A stretch of DNA of 16,001 nt from contig CALDJN010000307.1 in the NCBI GenBank assembly GCA_937901695.1, forward strand, positions 1 to 16,001. Direction: 5' to 3'. The notes below the pieces were generated by a model that was not told where the DNA came from, made no database searches, and was given only the letters and a program-made list of their open reading frames with translations. Origin of the DNA: an uncultured Anaerocolumna sp. (GTDB lineage: Bacteria > Bacillota > Clostridia > Lachnospirales > Lachnospiraceae). Shown piece after piece: positions 9,182 to 15,492 of this stretch. How positions within the stretch are numbered: position 1 is the first letter of the stretch; the number at the start of each line of letters is the position of its first letter. A program made the translations under genes and the position numbers.

Positions 9182-9946
9182 ATGATGGTTAGAGATATTG
9201 CAGCAATAGGCGATAAGCTTGAGCTAAGAAGATTAAATTTAGATAATACTACTTCTGGCAGAAGTAAAGTATATGTCAGCCAATTACTTGATCATATTGA
9301 TAATGATAAAGCAATCATAGCAATGCCAATTGAAAAAGGTCATATAATTCCACTATCTGTTGGAGAAAAGTATACAGTCTCTTTTTTCACCAGTAAAGGG
9401 CTTTATCAATGCAATGCTATCATTATTAATCGCTACAAGAATAAAAAAATATATATTTTGGAAGTCCAGTTTATATCTGATATTGTAAAAAATCAAAGAA
9501 GGCAATTTTTTCGTTTAAATTGCCTTGTTGACATACTATACCATGTTATAACCAAAGAAGAAAAAGTATTGGAAAATAAAATAAATAATACTACCTACAT
9601 AGATGAAACAGAAAAAGCTAAGGACGATGAAAACTTAGAAGCATTAAAAAAAAGCTGGTATGAGGGCACCATTATTGATTTAAGCGGAGGAGGAGCCAGA
9701 TTTATCTCAAACCGCATACAGGAACCCGGTGAGGATATAATCCTATCCATAAGTCTTAGTATGAATGCTGAAAATAAGAAAATACCTGCTAAAATTATTG
9801 CTTCAGCTAAAATGTTAAATAGAGCTGGTTTCTATGAAAATAGAGTTCAATTCACAGATATAAAAAAAGAGGATAGAGAAGCTCTTATAAAATTTATATT
9901 TGCTGAAGACAGACGCCAACGAAAAAGAGAAAAGGGATTAGATTAA
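9182..9946 (+). CDS. YcgR-type flagellar brake protein with PilZ domain
   Basis: A 254-residue soluble protein. Residues about 10-100 look like the YcgR N-terminal domain of Gram-positive bacteria (strand-rich, SVGEKYTVSFFTSKGLYQCNA), followed by a PilZ domain. The two c-di-GMP-binding motifs are present: RxxxR at Arg107-Arg111 (RRQFFRL) and DxSGGG at Asp166-Gly171 (IIDLSGGGARF). Proteins of this type (YcgR; YpfA/MotI in Bacillus) slow or stop the flagellar motor when c-di-GMP is bound; that role is inferred here. About 54 residues separate the two motifs, including a charged stretch near 122-152 that looks like an insertion. The AGGAGG at 9170-9175 supports ATG 9182; ATG 9185 is also possible. 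Confidence 0.88.
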   Translation: MMVRDIAAIGDKLELRRLNLDNTTSGRSKVYVSQLLDHIDNDKAIIAMPIEKGHIIPLSVGEKYTVSFFTSKGLYQCNAIIINRYKNKKIYILEVQFISDIVKNQRRQFFRLNCLVDILYHVITKEEKVLENKINNTTYIDETEKAKDDENLEALKKSWYEGTIIDLSGGGARFISNRIQEPGEDIILSISLSMNAENKKIPAKIIASAKMLNRAGFYENRVQFTDIKKEDREALIKFIFAEDRRQRKREKGLD

Positions 9947-9950
9947 GTCC

Positions 9951-10130
9951 ATCCTGATTTATATGCGTGCTAAAGCACGCAGACGGGAGTAAGTTGAAAA
10001 ATAAAAAACAATTTTTCAACGTCTTGATTTATATGCGTGCTAAAGCACGCAGACGGGAGTAAGTTGAAAAATAAAAAACAATTTTTCAACGTCCTGATTA
10101 ATATGCGTGCTAAAGCACGCAGTTAGGAGT
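9951..10130 (+). repeat. 70-bp tandem repeat, 2.6 copies, two palindromes per unit
   Basis: Unit 1 is 9951-10020, unit 2 is 10021-10090, and a partial unit 3 runs from 10091 into the cheB ribosome binding site. Units 1 and 2 differ at only two bases near their left ends. Each full unit carries palindrome A, TGCGTGC-TAAA-GCACGCA (9964-9981, 10034-10051, 10104-10121), and palindrome B, a 10-bp stem GTTGAAAAAT / ATTTTTCAAC with an 8-base loop (9993-10020, 10063-10090). Neither palindrome is followed by a T-run, so they do not look like classical terminators. They fill most of the only gap over 180 bases in the window, between the PilZ gene and cheB. Confidence 0.93.
10125..10129 (+). promoter_or_regulatory. 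cheB ribosome binding site beside repeat hairpin
   Basis: AGGAG lies 5 bases before the cheB ATG at 10135. The third copy of palindrome A ends at 10121, only three bases upstream, so the hairpin abuts the ribosome landing site. Initiation strength could therefore depend on this structure; that effect is inference. Confidence 0.75.
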
Positions 10131-10134
10131 TGAT

Positions 10135-11259
10135 ATGCAAAAAAAAGTTTTGATTGTTGATGACTCTGCACTCATGAGAAGAGTGCTTTCTGATATAATT
10201 AACTCTGATAATAGATTTTGTGTTTCCAAAATCGTATCAAACGGGTTAGAAGCTCTGAATTTATTAATTCGGGATAAAAAGGAATTTGATGCTATTATAT
10301 TAGACATCAATATGCCAATTATGGGTGGCATTGAGTTCTTAAAAGAGTTAGGAATAAGAAAAATCAATGCAACAGTCATCGTTGTAAGTACCATGGCAAA
10401 AGAAGGTGCCAAAGAAACCATTCAGGCATTGGAACTGGGTGCATTTGATTTTGTTACAAAGCCGGAAAGCTTTTTAGATGTAAAGAGCAATCGATTCCGA
10501 GATAAGATTATTCAAACTCTTACTGTGGCAACCAATTCTTCTAAATGTAAAATAAAATCTTTCATTACAGAAGAAGCGGACCTGGATAAGAAAGCCCAGC
10601 CAATTTATCCAAAACAGCAACCTCAAACCTTAACAGTTATAGAAAATAATCATCAAAGTAAAAGCCCTATGGGACAAGGTAAGAACAAATTAATAGCCAT
10701 TGCCTGTTCTACCGGAGGACCCAAGGCACTTCAGAAGATTGTTCCTTTATTACCGGAGAATCTAGGCTGCAGTGTGTTAATCGTTCAACATATGCCGGAA
10801 GGCTTTACCCAGTCACTTGCCAATCGACTAAATGAGACCAGTAAGTTAAAAGTAAAAGAAGCAGAACATGGGGAAATCCTTCAAAAAGGTGTAGTTTATA
10901 TAGCAAAAGGCGGCTATCATATGAGATTAACCAATCTGGGAAACGGTGTACATAATATAACAGTAACAAAAGAAGAAGCAAGAAATGGTTTAAGACCTTG
11001 TGCTGACATTATGTATGAATCCCTTGCAGATACTAACTTTGATGAAATTATATGTGTTGTCTTAACTGGTATGGGTAGTGATGGTACCCGTGGAATTAAA
11101 TTATTACATGAGAAAAAAAATATTTACGTAATAGCCCAAGATGAAGCCACCAGTACGGTTTATGGTATGCCTAAGGTAATTAGAGATGCGGGACTGGTTA
11201 ATGAAGTATTACCTTTAGAGCAGATTGCAGGCGCTATACGAAAGAACATGGGGGATTGA
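10135..11259 (+). CDS. cheB: CheB, chemotaxis receptor methylesterase/deamidase
   Basis: A 374-residue two-domain protein of normal length. The N-terminal receiver has Asp9-Asp10, phospho-acceptor Asp57 (in IILDINMP), a Ser in VVSTMAKEG, and Lys in FVTKPE. A variable linker of about 60 residues follows. The C-terminal esterase carries the full triad: Ser192 (IACSTGGP), His219 (VQHMPEGF) and Asp316 (GMGSDGTRG). CheB removes methyl groups from receptor glutamates and deamidates glutamines after phosphorylation by CheA. ATG 10135 has AGGAG five bases upstream. It is the first gene after the repeat-bearing gap, so its expression may differ from the genes before it. The cheA ATG follows two bases after its stop. 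Confidence 0.97.
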   Translation: MQKKVLIVDDSALMRRVLSDIINSDNRFCVSKIVSNGLEALNLLIRDKKEFDAIILDINMPIMGGIEFLKELGIRKINATVIVVSTMAKEGAKETIQALELGAFDFVTKPESFLDVKSNRFRDKIIQTLTVATNSSKCKIKSFITEEADLDKKAQPIYPKQQPQTLTVIENNHQSKSPMGQGKNKLIAIACSTGGPKALQKIVPLLPENLGCSVLIVQHMPEGFTQSLANRLNETSKLKVKEAEHGEILQKGVVYIAKGGYHMRLTNLGNGVHNITVTKEEARNGLRPCADIMYESLADTNFDEIICVVLTGMGSDGTRGIKLLHEKKNIYVIAQDEATSTVYGMPKVIRDAGLVNEVLPLEQIAGAIRKNMGD

Positions 11260-11261
11260 TT

Positions 11262-12635
11262 ATGGATGTAAGTCAATATCTAGAAATTTTTATCGACGAA
11301 ACAAAGGAACATTTACAAAGTTTAAACGACCAGTTATTAATCTTGGAAACAGAACCTGAGAATGTAGAAACTATTAACGAAATATTTAGAGCAGCTCATT
11401 CTTTAAAAGGTATGGCTGGTACTATGGGATATAAGAGAATGCAGCGTTTAACACATGATATGGAAAATGTATTCTCAGAAATTCGTAATGGCAATATGAA
11501 AGTTACAGCTGATTTAGTAGATGTTCTATTCAAAGGCTTAGATGCATTAGAAGCATACCTTAGTAATATTCAGCAGAGTGCAGATGAAGGTACTGAAGAC
11601 TATGAAGACGTTATTAATCAGCTAAATGATATTCTAAACGTTGGTTTAGGCAAAGGGAAAGGACAAGCAGAACCAGCTAAAAAAGATGTCCCTGTGGTTA
11701 CTTCTACAGCTGCCCCACAATCTGATTCCGGCTTTGAAAAATTCAGAGATTTAGTTATTCAAAGTTATGAAAGAAATGCAATCCAAAAAGCATATGATAT
11801 TGGTATGAATGTATTTGGAATTACAGTATACATACAAGAAACTTGTATTCTAAAAGCAGCAAGAGCATTTTTGGTGTTTAAAACCTTAGAAGATTTAGGA
11901 GAAGTAATTAAATCGGAACCAGATGTTCAGGATATTGAAGATGAAAAATTTGATTTAGACTTTAGTTTGATTTTATTAACTAAGGAAAGCTTAGAAAGCA
12001 TTAAGAAAGACATCTTAAATATATCTGAAATCCAGAATGTCTATATAGATAATTTTAAATTAGATCAAGCAAAATCAGATACTGCAGAAACAGAAGAAGA
12101 AAATAATAAACAGGAAAAAAGCAGTGCAAAAGATACTGGTAAGAATAAAGTTAGCGGGACATCTGTAAAGCAGACTTCGAAACCTGTTGTAAATCGTTCT
12201 GTCCGGGTTGATATTGAAAAGCTGGATGTTTTAATGAATCTGGTTAGTGAATTAATCATTGCAAAAAATGGGCTTGTATCTATCAGCAACTCAGAAGGTG
12301 CCTCAAGGGGTGAATCTGGATTTAACGAACAGATTGAATATCTTGAAAGAGTTACAACCAATCTTCATGAATCAGTTATGAAAGTAAGAATGGTACCAAT
12401 TGAAAGTGTAACCAACCGTTTCCCAAGAATGATTCGTGATATATCTAAGAAATTAGATAAGAAGATGGAATTATACATAACAGGTGAAGAAACAGAACTT
12501 GATAGAACTGTAATTGATGAAATTGGTGACCCACTTATGCATTTATTACGTAATGCAGCAGACCATGGGTTGGAAACCAATAAGGAGAGATTGGCTCTAT
12601 ATTCCTTGATGCATATCAAGATGGTAACAACGTAG
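11262..12635 (+). CDS. cheA: CheA N-terminal fragment (P1-P2-P3 and start of P4)
   Basis: This fragment of 457 residues starts at ATG 11262, with a run of G at 11250-11254 as ribosome binding site; the TTG at 11256 is a less likely start. The P1 domain holds the phosphorylated His46 in AAHSLKG. P2 covers roughly residues 155-265, followed by a Lys/Glu/Ser-rich linker. P3 begins near RVDIEKLDVLMNLVSELI (about residue 317). The kinase N box is present (HLLRNAADHG, Asn431). Residues 445-457 (ALYSLMHIKMVTT) are out-of-frame translation ending at TAG 12633-12635. Lacking the G1 and G2 ATP-binding boxes, it cannot be a kinase alone, though it keeps the phosphorylation site and the CheY/CheB docking domain. 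Confidence 0.85.
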   Translation: MDVSQYLEIFIDETKEHLQSLNDQLLILETEPENVETINEIFRAAHSLKGMAGTMGYKRMQRLTHDMENVFSEIRNGNMKVTADLVDVLFKGLDALEAYLSNIQQSADEGTEDYEDVINQLNDILNVGLGKGKGQAEPAKKDVPVVTSTAAPQSDSGFEKFRDLVIQSYERNAIQKAYDIGMNVFGITVYIQETCILKAARAFLVFKTLEDLGEVIKSEPDVQDIEDEKFDLDFSLILLTKESLESIKKDILNISEIQNVYIDNFKLDQAKSDTAETEEENNKQEKSSAKDTGKNKVSGTSVKQTSKPVVNRSVRVDIEKLDVLMNLVSELIIAKNGLVSISNSEGASRGESGFNEQIEYLERVTTNLHESVMKVRMVPIESVTNRFPRMIRDISKKLDKKMELYITGEETELDRTVIDEIGDPLMHLLRNAADHGLETNKERLALYSLMHIKMVTT

Positions 12636-12694
12636 TTATCGAAGTTAAAGATGATGGTGGCGGAATTAATGTAGAAAAAGTTAAGAAAAAGGCA

Positions 12695-13324
12695 GTGGAA
12701 AAAGGTACTCTTACTCAGGAACAAGCAGAGGCAATGACAGAGAAAGATGCCATTGATTTATTATTCAAACCAAGCTTCTCTACATCAGATACCATATCTG
12801 AAATATCAGGAAGAGGCGTTGGTCTTGACGTAGTAAAGACTAAGATAGAAGCTCTGGGTGGTGATATTGAAGCTAATACAAAACTTGGAGTAGGCAGCAA
12901 CTTTATCATTCGTCTTCCTCTTACATTAGCTATTATTCAAGCTCTTATGGTTGAATTAGGAACAGAAAAATACGCTATTCCACTAGGAAGTATTCAGACA
13001 ATTGAAGATGTTACGGTTTCAGAAATAAAATACGTTCATTCTAAAGAAGTAATAAACCTTAGAGGAAATGTTATTCCTATAATCCGTTTAGACAAAGTGT
13101 TAGATGTTGAAAGTAATCATGAAGAATCAGATCATCTTACCGTAGTTATTGTATCAAAAGGTGATAGATTAGCAGGGTTAGTAATTGATAATTTAATTGG
13201 ACAACAAGAAATCGTTATTAAGTCTATCGGTAAATACATTACTAATAATAAAATTATTGGTGGTGCAACCATTCTCGGTGATGGGGAAGTAGCCTTAATT
13301 CTTGATGTTAATACTTTGGTCTAG
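12695..13324 (+). CDS. cheA: CheA C-terminal fragment (rest of P4 plus P5)
   Basis: The frame is open from 12584, but the first usable start is GTG 12695. Before it, at 12593-12694, lies coding sequence for the G1 box DDGGGI, which a product starting at 12695 would lack. The fragment contains the G2 region (GRGVGLDVV, then GVGSNFIIRLPLTLAI) and the whole CheW-like P5 domain (VELGTEKYAIPLGSIQTIE to LILDVNTLV) that binds CheW and receptors. AAAAAGG lies only two bases before the GTG, a poor initiation site, so separate translation is doubtful. Its TAG stop overlaps the cheW ribosome binding site. Confidence 0.75.
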   Translation: MEKGTLTQEQAEAMTEKDAIDLLFKPSFSTSDTISEISGRGVGLDVVKTKIEALGGDIEANTKLGVGSNFIIRLPLTLAIIQALMVELGTEKYAIPLGSIQTIEDVTVSEIKYVHSKEVINLRGNVIPIIRLDKVLDVESNHEESDHLTVVIVSKGDRLAGLVIDNLIGQQEIVIKSIGKYITNNKIIGGATILGDGEVALILDVNTLV

Positions 13325-13328
13325 GAGG
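13323..13328 (+). promoter_or_regulatory. cheW ribosome binding site overlapping the cheA stop
   Basis: AGGAGG at 13323-13328 overlaps the last two bases of the cheA TAG. It lies 7 bases before ATG 13336 but only one base before ATG 13330, so it picks 13336 as the cheW start. Confidence 0.8.
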
Positions 13329-13335
13329 AATGGCA

Positions 13336-13779
13336 ATGGAAGAGAATATAAAATCATTAGAGTCAAAACAATATATTGTTGTAAACATAGATAAGGAACA
13401 ATTTGGTATAGATATTAAATATATAGATAACATAGTAAGAATGCAAAGAATTACCAGAGTTCCAAAGGCTCAGCATTATTTTAAGGGTGTCATTAATTTA
13501 CGTGGGGAAATCATACCAGTAATGAGCATCCGCTTAAAGTTTGGCTTAGAACCAGATGATTTTAATAATGCTACAAGAATCATTATAATTAAATTAGACG
13601 CTCAATCAGCAATAGGCATAATAGTTGATGAAGTAAAGGAAGTTGTTACCTTGGATGAAAGTATGATTTCTAAAGTGAATACGGAATTAGACGAAAAGAA
13701 TAATTATCTAATTGGTGTAGGCAAACACGGTGATGGCTTAATTTCACTGTTAAATATCCAAGGTGTCATTAACGATTAG
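13336..13779 (+). CDS. cheW: CheW, chemotaxis coupling protein
   Basis: A 147-residue single-domain adaptor that links receptors to CheA in the signalling arrays. It shows the CheW fold pattern: KQYIVVNIDKEQFGIDIKYI, then RVPKAQHYFKGVINLRGEII (the conserved receptor/kinase-binding NLRG element), the strand pair AIGIIVDEVKEVV, and the C-terminal GVGKHGDGLISLLNIQ. ATG 13336 is chosen over ATG 13330 because of ribosome binding site spacing. It follows cheA by 11 bases and overlaps it through the ribosome binding site. Its 3' end begins a short sequence that recurs before cheC. Nothing is missing compared with the family. Confidence 0.95.
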   Translation: MEENIKSLESKQYIVVNIDKEQFGIDIKYIDNIVRMQRITRVPKAQHYFKGVINLRGEIIPVMSIRLKFGLEPDDFNNATRIIIIKLDAQSAIGIIVDEVKEVVTLDESMISKVNTELDEKNNYLIGVGKHGDGLISLLNIQGVIND

Positions 13780-13858
13780 AACTAAGGAGTGGTGCCACTG
13801 AAAACTGGCAGAAAAAATAGAAAGAGAGATTTTTAATGATTAAAACTAAGGAGTGTTG
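13769..13858 (+). repeat. Duplicated leader around the cheW-cheC junction (two 26-bp copies, 64 bp apart)
   Basis: Bases 13769-13794 and 13833-13858 match at 23 of 26 positions. Each copy includes ACTAAGGAGTG, that is, a ribosome binding site. The left copy also holds the cheW stop; the right copy is the real leader of cheC. The left copy has a GTG at 13792 that could begin a 14-codon ORF ending at 13836. The layout suggests a short tandem duplication of the intergenic leader. Confidence 0.85.
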
Positions 13859-13861
13859 TCA

Positions 13862-14479
13862 GTGTCAAATATTAATTTAGATCAAATGGATAATATGCAA
13901 TTTGACGTTCTTAAAGAAATAGGCAACATCGGAGCTGGTAATGCAACTACAGCTTTATCAAAGATGATTAATGGTAAAGTGGATATGAGTGTACCAGAAG
14001 TTGCATTACTGGAATTTAAAGAACTTCCCGAAATGGTAGGCGGAGCAGAGAACATTGTAGTAGGTATCTTAGTTCAATTAGATGGTGAAATCAATGGAAT
14101 GATGATGTTCATTATGGAAACAGAATCTGCGTACCATTTAGTAAATATTTTGATGGGAAGTACTGTAAGCAAATTTGAAGATTTTACAGAATTAGAACTA
14201 TCAGCATTACAAGAGATTGGGAATATTATTTCAGGGGCTTATTTATCATCTTTATCAACATTAATAAATATAAGGATTGATGCAAGTATACCTTATATGT
14301 CTATTGATATGGCTGGAGCCATATTAAGCGTACCTGCGATTGAATTTGGAAAAGTAGGGGATAAGGCACTAATGATTGAGACCAAATTTTCAAAGGATGA
14401 TTCTGATGTTAAGGGTTATTTTATTCTGATTCCTACCCTAGAATCCTATGGTGTAATACTGAAATCTTTAGGATTATAG
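13862..14479 (+). CDS. cheC: CheC, CheY-P phosphatase and CheD partner
   Basis: A 205-residue protein with two CheC-type phosphatase motifs: DVLKEIGN followed downstream by SVP, and SALQEIGN followed by SIP, each giving (D/S)-x3-E-x2-N with a distal proline. CheC removes phosphate from CheY-P and binds CheD in the adaptation loop. There is no SpoA domain, which separates it from FliY at the start of the window. The start is GTG 13862, eight bases after AAGGAG (13848-13853); in-frame GTG 13853 and TTG 13856 overlap or crowd that site and are rejected. It ends with a TAG eight bases before the cheD ATG. Confidence 0.95.
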   Translation: MSNINLDQMDNMQFDVLKEIGNIGAGNATTALSKMINGKVDMSVPEVALLEFKELPEMVGGAENIVVGILVQLDGEINGMMMFIMETESAYHLVNILMGSTVSKFEDFTELELSALQEIGNIISGAYLSSLSTLINIRIDASIPYMSIDMAGAILSVPAIEFGKVGDKALMIETKFSKDDSDVKGYFILIPTLESYGVILKSLGL

Positions 14480-14487
14480 GTGAAGTT

Positions 14488-14973
14488 ATGAGTGAAGTAA
14501 TTAAAGTAGGAATGGCTGATTTAAATGTGTGCACTGTGCCGGATGCAATTACCACACTGGGTCTTGGTTCCTGTGTAGGAATCGTTTTATACGACAGCAG
14601 TGCTAAGAAAGCAGGCATGGTACATATTATGTTACCTGATAGCACCAAAATAAGAAACAACGAAAATGCTGCAAAATTTGCTGATACGGGTATTGATGCT
14701 TTAATTGAAAGTTTGCAAAAAGTAGGTGCTAACCGTAACCGCCTTACTGCAAAAATTGCAGGAGGAGCTCAGATGTTTGCTTTCAGCAACAACAATGATA
14801 TGCTTCGTATTGGCGACCGAAATGTGGAAGCTAGTAAAATTAAGCTGGAGAAATTAGGAATACGTTTACTTGCGGAGGATACCGGACTTAATTATGGTAG
14901 AACCATCGTTTTCTATCCTGAAACAGGCGAACTGCATATTAAGTCCGTAGGTAAACCATTAAAAATCATATAA
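14488..14973 (+). CDS. cheD: CheD, chemoreceptor glutamine deamidase
   Basis: A 161-residue enzyme, the normal CheD length. It converts specific receptor glutamines to glutamates and forms a feedback complex with CheC. The cysteine-protease-like catalytic residues are visible: Thr23, Cys29 (TTLGLGSCVGI) and His46 (GMVHIMLPD). Further family blocks are KIAGGAQMF near residue 90 and GRTIVFYPETGEL near the C-terminus. An AGGTGA just before the ATG at 14488 overlaps the cheC stop region. The cheC-cheD adjacency matches their known physical interaction. Confidence 0.96.
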   Translation: MSEVIKVGMADLNVCTVPDAITTLGLGSCVGIVLYDSSAKKAGMVHIMLPDSTKIRNNENAAKFADTGIDALIESLQKVGANRNRLTAKIAGGAQMFAFSNNNDMLRIGDRNVEASKIKLEKLGIRLLAEDTGLNYGRTIVFYPETGELHIKSVGKPLKII

Positions 14974-14988
14974 GAAGAGAGTGATACA

Positions 14989-15318
14989 ATGCAAAGACGT
15001 TATATAGCACCTACCGTTATGCTAGCTGCCGGTGCAATCACCATTATATTTAATATTGTTAACAAAGTAGAACTTTTGGATAGTTTAAAAAGTCTATTAC
15101 TTGTCTTAATTATTTTCTTCATAATTGGTAAATTTGCAGAAAAGATTATTGGCAAAATAGCAGACAATCAGAAAAAAGCGGAAGAAGCTAAAGAAAAAGC
15201 TGCTCTTGAAGATGCAGCAGCCACAACCGTTACAGAAGAGCAGGAAGTAAAGAATGAAGAAACAAAGAATCAAGAAATAAAGAATCAAGAAATAAAGAAT
15301 CAAGAAATAAAGAAGTAA
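14989..15318 (+). CDS. Unknown small membrane protein with repeat-built charged tail
   Basis: I do not recognise this 109-residue protein. Residues 6-24 and 33-47 form two hydrophobic segments joined by a short loop (NKVELLDS), a likely membrane hairpin. The rest is a Lys/Glu/Ala-rich, probably helical cytoplasmic tail (DNQKKAEEAKEKAALEDAAA) ending in three perfect copies of NQEIK made by a 15-bp DNA repeat. The ATG at 14989 follows a GAGAG-type ribosome binding site 15 bases after cheD. Lying between cheD and the sigma factor gene, it is likely expressed with the flagellar operon, but its function is unknown. The tail probably once ran further; the array downstream breaks the frame. Confidence 0.75.
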   Translation: MQRRYIAPTVMLAAGAITIIFNIVNKVELLDSLKSLLLVLIIFFIIGKFAEKIIGKIADNQKKAEEAKEKAALEDAAATTVTEEQEVKNEETKNQEIKNQEIKNQEIKK

Positions 15319-15406
15319 AGAATTAAGAAATAAAGTTAAGGAATAAAAAGTTAAGGAAATAAAAAGTTAAGAAATAAAAAGTTAAGGAATAAAAAGCTAA
15401 GGAAAT
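15264..15406 (+). repeat. Degenerate ~15-bp tandem array at the end of the unknown membrane protein gene
   Basis: Three perfect 15-bp units (AAAGAATCAAGAAAT) occupy 15264-15308, then an 8-bp partial unit, one near-perfect unit (15317-15331), and five related units of 13-16 bp of the form AAAAAGTTAAGGAAT up to 15406. The first three are in frame and encode NQEIK repeats; the units whose lengths are not multiples of three disturb the frame. The stop at 15316-15318 comes from the partial unit. Confidence 0.88.
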
Positions 15407-15466
15407 GAAAATCAAGTAACCAAAAGTCAAGCAGCAGAAAATGAGGCGGGCAATACTGACGGCTAA
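15401..15466 (+). pseudogene. Possible stranded original C-terminus of the unknown membrane protein
   Basis: Just after the array, one frame reads ENQVTKSQAAENEAGNTDG and then TAA at 15464-15466. Its composition matches the polar tail of the gene upstream, it is out of frame with that gene by one position, and it ends 26 bases before the next start. This looks like the former end of the protein, cut off by repeat slippage. It has no start of its own. Low-complexity sequence can give such reading frames by chance, so the call is tentative. Confidence 0.4.
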
Positions 15467-15492
15467 AATTAGAGTACAAAAGGGGTATTAGT

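Larger units (their letters stand above)
11262..13324 (+). pseudogene. cheA: cheA, chemotaxis histidine kinase, interrupted by a frameshift
   Basis: Together the two fragments make a full CheA of about 690 residues: P1 phosphotransfer, P2 docking, P3 dimerisation, P4 kinase and P5 CheW-like domains. CheA passes receptor signals to CheY and CheB. The frame is lost near 12591: upstream sequence reads in one frame to ...HGLETNKER, and the expected continuation GSIFLDAYQDGNNVV reads in another frame from 12593. About seven residues of the loop joining the N box to the next strand are missing, so this is a small deletion, not a one-base slip. As sequenced, no intact kinase is made. It is either a recent mutation or a sequence/assembly error; neighbouring che genes look intact, which argues against long-standing decay. 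Confidence 0.85.

Noticed and set aside
9993..10090. Rho-independent terminators formed by the AT-rich palindrome B
   Set aside because: The stems are almost all A-T and are followed by GTC rather than a T-run; they may be structural but do not fit a standard terminator.
9951..10130. CRISPR array
   Set aside because: The repeats are head-to-tail 70-bp units with no distinct spacers, so this is a tandem duplication.
9947..10134. Promoter for the che genes in the gap before cheB
   Set aside because: TTGAAA-like and TAATAT-like hexamers occur, but none are paired at about 17 bases, and no sigma-28-like CCGATA box was found.
12580..12640. Programmed ribosomal frameshift joining the two cheA fragments
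   Set aside because: A one- or two-base shift would restore the frame but not the roughly seven missing residues, and I see no slippery heptamer with a stimulatory structure.
12365..12724. A 119-codon minus-strand open frame opposite cheA
   Set aside because: It overlaps the conserved kinase coding sequence on the other strand; composition and lack of family features mark it as a shadow.
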